Virus record (IMG/VR): IMGVR_UViG_3300026197_000002 | Location: 1 to 64,000 of that record | DNA: 64,000 nt | Direction: 5' to 3' (one strand) | DNA from: a virus | Shown: positions 38,201 to 50,200 of the stretch, in pieces | How positions within the stretch are numbered: position 1 is the first letter of the stretch | How the letters are laid out: every line of letters begins with the position of its first letter | Translations under genes and position numbers: made by a program | The notes under the pieces: generated by a model | What the model was told of the DNA's origin: nothing | Database searches by the model: none | What the model saw: only the letters and a program-made list of their open reading frames with translations

Positions 38201-41200
38201 AAAGATTCTTCACTACCCCATTTTTTTATAGCTTCTTGAACAATAGGTGTTTCTCTGTACCATGCAATATAATGATGTGCGTATTCATTAAGCAAAGTAT
38301 TATTTTTTTGATTAATTGCATCAATAAGAACTGTACTAGCTTTAGCAGCATTAACCTCATCAGTAAAACTATTATCAGCTAATAAAGATGTAATAATTTC
38401 TTCTCGTATGTTACTGTTTTTACTAAGCGTATTTGTTACTACGTTGGGTATATAATTTTCATCATAATTAGACATTGCATCATAGACTAAACTTGATGCA
38501 GGATTATCTGTAAAATAATATGCGTCATCAATATCGCCATCATAACCTTCATACTTATCTAAAATTTCTTGCGTACTTTCTATATTTTTTTTAGCAATAT
38601 AGTGAAGTAAACCTTTACCATCAGTGTTTAATTTTTTTAATATTACGTCTAAAATAACTTCTGTAGGAGAATAGTTTATACCTTCTAATGCTGACACCTC
38701 TCCTCCAAAAACCATTTCATCCATAGAATTTTCTAATCCATCATTATAAATGTAAGTTTTGATTAAATCATCTACATCTTTATTTTCATATTCTGAATAA
38801 GATGGGGTTATTACATTATATTGTCCTTTAGGTATTTTAATTTGTTGCTTTCCTACAATTCTTTTTTCTCCCTCAACATCTTCCTCATTAATATTAAAAT
38901 TATTATTATTTATATAATCTTCGTTAATTTCAATAAAATATGGATTAGTAGAATATCTACTACCATAAGATTCTGCCATAAACCTTTGTGTAGTAAAAGA
39001 TTTACCATAGTCTTTTGATAATTGTTCATAAGAAGGGTTTAAAATTAAATTACCGTCATTGTCAATTTTAGGTTTATTAGCTTGCCCTCTCCATAGAGAG
39101 TTTTTAAACTTTTGTTCAGATTCTTGTTCAAAAACTTTATCTTTATACTCATCTAATATAATTTTTTTCTGCTCTTTAGGTATTTGAAGTTCTGTAAGAA
39201 TTTTGTTTAAATCCCAATTATTCTTCTCTCCTTTACTAAATATTTGAATAGCCTTAGGAGATGCTAAAGAATCTGCAGCTTTTAATCTATAATTAATTTG
39301 ATTATTATCCTCTTGTTCCAATTTAGGGTCATTGGTAATATCTAAAGATATTTTAGGATATAATTTTGTAAGTTTGTCTTGTAATGTTTCTCTTAAAGTT
39401 TTATCATCTAAAGAATCATTAGAAGTATCAACATCATCTGTTACAGGAGCATAAGTTTCAATAGGTTCATAATATGTTAATGCTAATTCAGTATCAAAAT
39501 CTTCTTTATTATCGTGATATTCTTTTAAATCATTTGTAGCATCTTTAATTTTTTGAACAGCTAATTGCATTTCTTTTGTTTCATTAGCATTTAATATTTC
39601 ATAGAAGTTATTTTTAGCATCATTATATAAACCTTCTGCCATAGATATATCAGACTCAATACCTTCTAACATTTCTACATCATTAATATTATCAGCAATA
39701 TAATTCTTTAATTCTGTTTTATGTTCAGTTAATTCTTGTTCAAATATCCTCATTTCATCATAAGCTACCTTCATAGCATCATAAGATTGCTTATTAATAT
39801 CAGGCATAGATTTAACAGATTCCACAGCATCAGATAACTTATCTTTTAACTTTTTCTGTGTAGCATCAATAGTTAATACATTAGGTAAATATGTAGTAAG
39901 TTTATCAACATCATAATCTGACCCTGCAATACCTACTATCTCTGATGGCAACTGTATTACATTCCCTGTACTAGATGGTAGAAACTCCACAATTCTCATA
40001 TTAGCTGCACTATTAATACCTTGTGTTGGAATCCTAAATCCTACTATGGTTAATAACCTCTCATCTACTTCACCATTACGTATCATCCTATTAAACTCCT
40101 GTAAACCTCCTTTTAGACTATTAACATAGTTCTTATAACTAGGTGGTAAACTTAATCTAATTTCCATAGCCTTAGTCTTACCATCTTCTAAGGTATATAC
40201 TGATAAATCATTACTTTCTAAAAACTGCCCTTTTACCCTAGCAGCATTTTCATCTTCAAAAGTAGTAGATGCTACCTGAATAGCAGACATACCTGGTCTT
40301 TTCTCTTGTATAACCTTGTTCATTATAGCAAATAAGATATTCTCTACCTTCTTACTATTCAATAACATATCTATAGTTATACCACCTCTACGTAACTGTC
40401 TAATAGAATCTATTATATTATCATGAGAACCTCTACTATGTGCTTCATCTTCTAGTACTTTAACAAGTTTATCTTTATTATCTACCTTATACCCTAGTAC
40501 AGTACCATCTTCATCTTTAATATCTTCTATACCTAACTTCTCTAAAGTTCTATTATAAGCCTCCTCATATAAGTAATCTTGTATAGTATTGTATTCTTTA
40601 ATAAGTTCTATAGCTTTATCATTAATAGGTACACCATCTCTAATAAGATTAGATAATGCCATTTTTCTAAACTGTGTACCAGCAGTAACTTCTTTTTTAA
40701 CCTTAGGATTAATATCTACCTGTATTCCAAAGTAATTATAATTAACACCTTGTGTGGCTGATGTATAATCTTTTAATACTACATTACCTAAATCATCATA
40801 TAATTTAGCACCCTCTTTCTTATTATCTAACTTTCTACCTACTTTATTAGCAGATTCAAACTGTAACATACCTACACCAGAATCTGCCATCTGCTTCATC
40901 ATAGTAAATGACTTCTTATATCTTATACTAGGATTACCTTCACTATCCATATCTACACTATACATAGCTGATGGTAATAATGGTGCTACGGAATGCTTAT
41001 ACATAGTGGGTTTATACAATCTCTGATTCTCATTAGCATCAGTATTATATGTATTATCATTACCAAAATATTGTGTCTTTAATACCTGAACATTAAAGTC
41101 TACGCTAGGTTTCCATTCAACAATCTCTTTAATAGCTTGTTTATGCTCCTTACTATTAGGAGAACTTTCTCTAAGTTCTCTCTCATTTAACATCTTAGTA

Positions 41201-44200
41201 TATAAGTCATACTCATCCTCATATAACTTCTGATGTGTATCTAACCAATCTCCTGCTCTCCACATAGTAGACCTTACCATATCTAGTGTACCAAAGGCTT
41301 GACCATCTGCTTCTTCCATACCTAAATAAGCACTCATATAAGCAGATACTTTCTTATCTATATCTCCCTTATATCCATCTTTTTCAAACTCATCTCTAAA
41401 CATACTTTCTAAGAACTCCCTAGTAGCTTGTTTAGTATCAACTTCTATATCATCTACAATTAGTGTTTTCTCTATATCAGTATTAGCTTCACCATCAAAC
41501 ATTCTAGGGAAATGTCTATCTAAGAATGTATTAACTTCTTCACCTGTTGCAGAAGTCTTTTTAGTACCATTAGTAGCACTACCACGTTTAGTAAAATCAT
41601 CAGTACTCTTATAATATGCTAAATCCCCGTGTATTAACTTAGACATCTCTAATGAGTATGCTTCCCTATTAATTACATATTTAGCTATTAAAGCAGCTTT
41701 TGCTTCACCTGCTGTAAGGGTTATTCCAATATCTTTTCTAGCTTTAATGTATTCATCTATAAACTGCTTACTTACTACAGTATCTACTATATCCAACTCT
41801 CTAATCCTAGCAACTTCTTGTTTTACCTCCTTTAACATATAATTAGTTAGAGCTTTTCTTAAAATATTAGCAGTATTAGTATCTTGTTCTTCACCTGTAA
41901 TGAACTCTCTTATGAAAGCCATATCAGCTTCTGTATTTATTTTACCTGTATCATTTAGCTTAAATACATTATTAGTAACCTTACCATTCTCATTTATTCT
42001 AGGTAATATATTACCACCAGCATCACTACTCAAATATTCTTGTATAGTCATATTCTTTATATCCTCTACAAGTGATTCATGAGTTTCATCACTAAACAAT
42101 TGCCCTATCTTAATATCTTTAAAGAATCTTAACTCTTTACCTTTCTTATTATAATGTTTAACATCATCACCTATTTTATTAAAATGTAATTGTCTGGCTG
42201 AATGTATCTCATTGATAAGATGGTCTTTATATATATTAAATATTGAATGTTCTAAATTCTTATCATTTTCAGTTTTATTTTTCTCTCTTTTTGCTATAAG
42301 ACTTACAACATTCTCATAACTAATAGGTAATAAATTATCCTTACCAACATATACAGAATACTCTACACCTCTATCAGCAGCTCGTAGGTAGGGAATATAA
42401 CCGTGTAGAGTAGCATTTAAGTTTACAGCATATTTATCTATATCTGATAACTTTCTAGTCTTTTTACCCACATTATTAGAATCTTGATAACCATTTAATA
42501 ATGCAACATCTACTTTAACACCTTCACCAATAAGTTTTAATATCTTATTATTATTAGTTTGCATATTAAATAATTGTGGTACATCTTCTTTCAACTTATC
42601 TAATATCTTATTTTTATCAGCCTTATTAGATGTATGTTTTATCTTATTAAATACTAATGATAAATAACTGTTAAGACCAACAGCATATTCTGTTTCACCT
42701 TCACTATTGAATGCTTGTAATTCTATTTCATCTTCATACTCTTGTTGAATATCTGCTAAACGTAGTAGTAGTTTGGTTACTACAGTGCCTTTTAATTCTT
42801 TTTCTAAATCTTCTTTTGATTTAATATCAGGTAATATATTAACTAATGATTTTGTTACAGAAGAAACTTCTTCTTCTTGTTCAAGATTTTCATAATAAGC
42901 ACTATTGATATTAATACCTATGTTAGATAATTTAGTAAAATCTAATGTTCCATTTTTACTAAAATGTTGTTCTATATTAGCTTTCCAACTATCTACTAAT
43001 CTCTTAGCTACTCTTTGACCAACAGCATCAATCATTTGGAATGAACCATCTTCTGTCCTATTAAGTATTCTAAATTCTAATTTATTCTTACCAAATGATT
43101 GCATAAACTGTATCTGTAATCTAGCGTGTTCAGCATCTACAACATCTTCTGTAACTCTATTACCATTTTCATCTACACCTTTTACTACAGTTTTAACACC
43201 TAATTTACTACCTAATCTCTCTTTCAATAATTCTAATGAATATCTATCAGAATCATTTTTATCAATAAGTTCATCTATTTTTTCAATGAAGTTACTAAAA
43301 TTATTACTAGGTGTATCAGCTAAACTATTTATAATCTTATTAAAGAATGCAGAAGGATTCACTAATTCAGGAGTACCTAAAACGTTATTCCTATCTACTA
43401 CTATCTTACCATCTTGTTTTACCATTTTAGGAATACCGTATACCAACATCTTGATAGGTCTAGGTAATCCATCTTTTGAACTGAAATATATATGTGCTTT
43501 ACCTAATGGGTCATTTATCTCATCATAATCATCAGGATTTTTCTCTTTATTATCTGTTACTTCCTCATTCTTTTCATCTATATTATCATCTACTTTAAAT
43601 TCTATACCATATTGTTTTACTCTATTAGTATGTTCTTTTACTATTTCTCTCCAAGAGTCTTCTTGCATTAATATGTTTGCTATATTTTTTAAACGCTCTT
43701 TTGTTTCAGCATCATTAGTAGCTTGAAATTTTTGAACAATTTGACTAATAGTAATATTTCTTAAATCTTCTTTTGCTAAATTCAATCTACCATCTTTAAT
43801 ATCTATGGCATTATAACCATATAATTCAGATAAATTAAAATCCCTATTACCTGAAAATAAATCTTCTGCTGTACCTTCACTAAATATCTTTTTCATTAAA
43901 ACAGCACTCATACCATTCATAAGAGCTTCTGTTTCAGCAATAGTTAATTTAATATCATCTAATTCAATAGCTCTATAATCTTCTTGTGATGTAGGATTTT
44001 GACTATGTGGGGTGGTATCTTTATATTTACCAGCATCAATATTCTTATATATATCTTCTCTTGTAACAGTCTTTTTAACAAAAATGCTTTTTATCATATT
44101 CCATAATTGCTGAAATATATTTTTACGAGTTTTAGCCGTTGGCTGAATTGAACCATCAGATAACATGTATTCTCTAAACTTTTCAGCAAGATATTCTTTA

Positions 44201-47200
44201 TCAGCTAAGGTTTCTCCATAAGATTGTAGAATATCCTTGTATAACCTAGATTGTCTTTCAGTATCTGTTATCTCATCTACTAATGTTTGTTTTTCTTTAT
44301 TAGTTAAAGCATTTCTCCACACAACTTCAAAGGCTTCATGGTATGTAGTACCACCTTCTTCCATATTAGATACTACAACTTCACCTGTTGAAGTAAATAG
44401 TCCTAAACCTTTATTTCTAATTAAAGTATCAACTCTACTATATGGTACATTAGGGAATTTTTCTTTAAACCAAGAGGTTTCTTTTTCTATTTGCTTAGGT
44501 GATATTTTTACATTAGTCTTTTTAAATATAGGTAATCTAAAAGTCACATTACCTAAATCTATATTATTAATATCAGGTTTTGTTGTGTCAGATGATTTCT
44601 CTAATTCTGCTAATTTTTCATTATAGTCTTTATCAATTGCATCTTTAGCATCTTGTTCAGTTTTAAAACCCATTTTAAAACCAGGTACTTTATACACCTT
44701 TTCACCTGAAATAGTTTCTTCTTTAATATTATTTAAAGCATTATCTTTTTCTTTATTTAGTTCATCTTTTGTAGTAGCAACATTTTTAGAATCTTCAACA
44801 ACCTCTTGTTTAACAGAAGTATCAACTGTTGTAGAAGGTTTTTTCTTACTATCTTCCACAACATCTTTTTTAACCTGTTGTTTCTGGGGTTCACTAGAAG
44901 GTTCTTTCCTAGATTCTTCTATAATCTCCTGTTTTACATTAGGTATTTCAGTAGATTCATATTCATTATATACAGCAGATTTATTTTCTGCTACCTTTTC
45001 TATATTATATTTCCTCAAAGGTATACCATTATAAACCCTAGTATTAAGTACTTTATCAAATAAGTAATCTTTATATGTTGGAGATTGTTCTAACTTCAAT
45101 GTTCCATTTTTTAATACAGGATATAAGAATGGTTTATTTAACATATCTTTATTAACCATATCTACACTAACATTCTTATATTTATTAGCTAAAAAGTTTT
45201 TTAATCTGTTATATAATTTCCCTTTATTATTTTTTAAATCAGATAATCTAATAACTATTGGACTACCATCTTCAATAAAATCACCTAATTCTCCTGAATC
45301 TGTTGTGTTATCATAATTAGGGATTGTAATAGTAGGATTCTTAGGGTCAGTAAAATTAAATGATATTTGAGATTTGGGATTTTTATTACCTACTTCATAA
45401 GAAATACCATCCTTTGTAACTATAGCACCTGTACCATAGTTTAATAAACTATTAATAAGTCCTATATTATTTTTATCACTAAAAAATTTAATAGTTTTAT
45501 CATTACCATCAACAGTAGGTAATGTTATAGTAGTATTAGAAACCTCTTTTTTAGGATTTAATACATGTTTTACTAATTCAATTATAGTTTTTAAATCTTG
45601 CTCATCATCTCCCCAACGTTTTTCTGTAACAGGTATCAACCTACCATCTGCTTGTAACAATACATTCCTACCTGTTTTTTTATCTACTTCAAATTCAAAG
45701 CTATATTCATCTATTGGTATGCTATCTTTATTTTTATCTAATTTTGGGGCTATAATAACAGGTACTAACTTTCTTGACTTAGGAATATTTTTATCATCCA
45801 ATGCTTTTCTAACACTAACAGGAGAATCCATTTTAATATACTCTCCACTAGACATTGCCGTAATAGTATATACATCTCCATCATTAACATTTTTATCAGT
45901 TATTGCTTCAAATAATGGAATATATCTATTACCATTAACATCTTTTTTATTTCTAGTAGTATTAATAACAGGATTACCATCTTTATCTAAAAATACAGCT
46001 ATATGAGTAACATTCTTATTATCAATAGCTTTTTTTATTATATTTTCAGCATATACAGATTTGTTATTTTTACCTTTACTTCTTTGTAAATAATCATCTA
46101 ATAATCCTTCTTTTCTAAGAGATTCAACACTTCTTATTTTTACTTTTAATTTACCACCACCTTTTGATATATGGTCAGATATATGTTTATCTATTTGTTT
46201 TAATCTTACAGGATTGACACTTTTAGATTGTCTACTTGTATCTGATGTTAATATACTATTATCATGACTTCTAACAGCTTCTTTATATGTATTCCTAGTC
46301 CAAGACATAAATGATATAGAATCTGCTGTATTCTCTAACTTAGATACTTCTTTTACATTATCTGAACGTTTATCTAGTGAATCTTTTTCATTAGTATATG
46401 ATTCAGCTGTTTTTTTATCATTATTAGCTTTTCTCTTTTTCTCATTATCTAATTCTTCTTGTGTTTTCTCCTGTTGCTCATTAGTATCATCTAGGTTATC
46501 CTGTTTGGTACTAGGTTTTTCTTGTGTAAATTTATTATTTTCTGGCTTATAGTATTTAATTAAATCTTTATTATATTTTCCATCATTAATATCTTCTTTA
46601 GCTTCATTTTTACTAAACCAAGTTAATGGTATACCATCAATTTTTAAAGATTTTAAACCTTCTATATAATAAACTTCTTGAGTTCCTGCTGCATTAGTAG
46701 TACTTTTTAAATTCTTAATAGCTGCTGTTTTTAAATCTTCATATTCTTTATCACCTTTTTCTTGTGTAGGAGGTTTAACTTTTGGAGGAGTTTGATTCTT
46801 AACTTCAGCTATTTTAGCATCATATTTAGCATTAATCCTATCATAAGCAATTTGAAAATCTGCTTCTACCCCTAATTCAAATTTTAAATCTAACGCAAGC
46901 TGTTTTTTTATAGCTTTTACTACTTCCAAAGATTGGGTAGTTTTAGAATTTCCATTTAGTATTGATTTTATTACATCTTCTATTCTATCTGCATTTTGAT
47001 TTTTTTTCGTTACAAGTATATTTCCATCTTTATCAAATCTAGCTTCTAATACTATTTTATCTCCTACTTTTCCAATAATTTTAAGATTCTCTATATTTGA
47101 AGAATTTATATTTATATTATTGACATTTTGATAAACCATATCTGGTTTAGCATCATAGGCATCTAATTCAGCTTCTCTTTCAGATTCTAACTTCTCTATC

Positions 47201-50200
47201 TCATTTTGTTGTTGTTCTTTTAAATTAGAATCTTGATTACTTTCTTTTAAAGTTTTTCTATTCTTAACTTCAGCTATTTTAGCATTGTATTTAGCATTGA
47301 TTTCATCTTCAAATAACAGGTCATTCAAATTACTATCTATAAGCTCTTGAACAAAGTTTAATCCTTCAGAAAAAGCTATAACTTTACTACCATCTTTCCT
47401 GTTTAAATATAAATGTGCAATTATTTTCTTTAATTTTTCATCAGAAGTTCCTTTGTTTTTTTCTCTTTTTATTAAAGTTAAAATTTCTCTAATTTCATTT
47501 CTTAACTGTTTTTCTAAATCTTCTTTTGCTCTACCTTCAAAAACAGACTCGTCTATAGCTTTTAAATGAGCCATTCTTATAAGCCCTTTTGCTTTTACTT
47601 TTGAACTATTTTCTAATTCAGATTCTTTTTCAGCTTCTAATTTTTTTATCTCATCTTGTTGTTCTTGTGTAAGTTCTCCTTCTTGTGTAGTTGTAGTATC
47701 TTTTACATTAGGTTGAGTAGATGTAGATTCTAACGCTTCTAATTCTGCATCATATTTAGCATCAATTTGTTTTATAAGGGCTTCTTTAGTATCAGTATTT
47801 TTAAACCTATGTTCATCTATAGGTATAGAAATTCCCCAAGAAGTTCCTAATTTCCCTCTACGATACCAACTTATTCCTTTAATATTAGCTTTTGCTTTTT
47901 TTCTATTATCTTCTATTCTAGTTCTTTGTGAATCTATTGATTGATTATTATTAACAACATCATCTCCTTCTATTGTACCATCTTCATTAGTTAATACAGT
48001 TTCAGTACCATCATTATTTTCAGTAGGTACTTCTCTACTTTTTACAGCAACAGGTGTATGTTCCCATTCATTATTAATAGCTAAGTTATTAACATCAATT
48101 ATAAATTTATTTACAATATTTGGTACAATATCATCTTTGGTAGTAGTAGTTTCTCCCTTTTTATTTGGTTTATTAAGTTCTTCTTTACCTGCAAAAACTT
48201 GTGTTAAATTAGAAGATTTTAATATTTTATCAAATATATTATCTGCTAATTTAGATAAAGATTCAAAAGTTGATACATCTATATCTTTAAAGTTGATGCC
48301 ATTAGTAGCTTTTTCTACATAAGTTTTAAAATCTTCATTTTCAATACCTTCTACTTTACCATTTGCTTCTATAAGTTTCTTTAAAAAACTTTCACGTAAT
48401 ACATCTTTTAACTCTTTTACCGAAACTATTTTTTCCTTTAACAGACCCATAAAAGCATTTTTCTTTCCTTTAGTTTCTGCATCAGTTAATTTACTTAAAA
48501 ATTTAGATAACTGCTGTATAGCAAATACTTGTTTCTTAGATAATTGGTCATACTGTTCTTTTCCAAAATTACCATCTTTATCTAATATAGAATCTTCTGT
48601 TGCATCTGTTATATCAAACTCTTTCTGTATACCTACATTTTCAGGTTCAGTTGGTGGATTATTTTGAGCATTATCAATTTTAGCTTTTGTAGTACTTTTA
48701 GCAGATTGCACAGCAAGAGAATTTGTATTAGCTTCTGTTAAATTAGTTTCAGCTTTTTTAGCTTCTTCTTTTAATTCTTCTGCTGTTTTACTATTTTTTA
48801 TATTAGTAGTAGCTTCATTAACTGCTAACTCCTTAATTTCTTTATCTCTTTTTTTATTAGCTTTATCTATCTTTTTAGCAGTCTTTTTACCTTCTTTTCT
48901 AAAACCTTCTATAATAGATTCTTTATTCTTTTGGAAATCTTTAATCTTATCCAAGGTGTTACTATAACTTTCTAGGATACCCTTGTGATACCTAACTTCT
49001 TTACTGTCGTCTTTATTTAATGCAATATCAACAGCTCTTTTAGTAACATCTTTATCTACTAATCCTTGTAAATATTCAGTTGCTTCTTCTGGTTTAATTT
49101 CATCTATTAAACTTTGTAACTCATCTTTAATAGAATCTAATTCTTTATCTATTTTATTAATCTCTTCATCTTTTGTTGCATTAGCAAGTTCTGCATTTTT
49201 ACTTTGAGCTTTTCCTTTAAGAGTTTCTATTTTATCAGTAATACCTTCTCTTTTCTTATTAATCTTTTCTAATTCTTTAGCAGCATCTTCTCCAAATACA
49301 TTAGATACTTCTTTTGGGTCATTTAATATATCATTAACCGTATTATTAAATTCTTCCTTTTGTGTATAATCTTCTAAGAACTTTTGAGATTTTACAACAT
49401 CTTCTTGCATAATATTAGCCCTTGTAATAAATGCAGATAAATGTCCTGTATATAAAGCATTAGCTATATCATCTGATTGTTGCATAGCTTGTAAATCAGA
49501 TAATACCTTAATACCTTCTTTTACATGCTTAGCTTTTTTCTTAGCTATATCTTTATAATTCTCACCACCAAATTTCTCCAATTCAGCATCTGTATAATCA
49601 GTTAATCCTTTTAATTGTGCCTCTGTATAGTCAGGTACATTTTCTAAATTATTATAATCACTAACATATTTATCAAGAGCTTCTCTATCTTTTTCAGGTA
49701 CTCTCTCTAATACTTTTGAAATTCTAGCTTCATCTTTTTGGTCTAAAATAATCTGAAAATCTTTTTCAGACATATTTACCCCAAATTTTAAAGTATCATA
49801 ATCTTTTGAAAGTTGTTCAAGATATTTAGCTTTTTCTGTAACACTATTATCAGCTTTTTGAGCTTCTTCAAATGATGCTAGTAAATGCTCCCCCACCCCT
49901 GTAGAAAAAGCTCTTTTCATAGTTAATTCAAATAAGTCATCTTGTAGATTCTTCAAACCTTTCCTAGATTTCTCCATATCTTCCAAGTTACCACTATCAT
50001 TAACTTTATCATACAAGTTAGATATTTTATTAGTAATATTTTCATAAGCCTGCATATCAGAAATCATACTATTACGTAGAGTTCCATATTGCTCTTTAAG
50101 GTCTTCTGTGCTAGTATCAGGTTTTGAAATAGCATTCATAATAACCTTTTGACCACCACCACCTAATGCACCTAATGTAAAAGCTAATGCTCCTTCTTCA

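Noticed and set aside
38821-39018. Plus-strand open frames inside the giant polymerase gene (for example at 38821, 43286, 44237, 44806)
   Set aside because: They are antisense shadows of a continuous 16-kb coding frame, with biased hydrophobic composition and no start leader.
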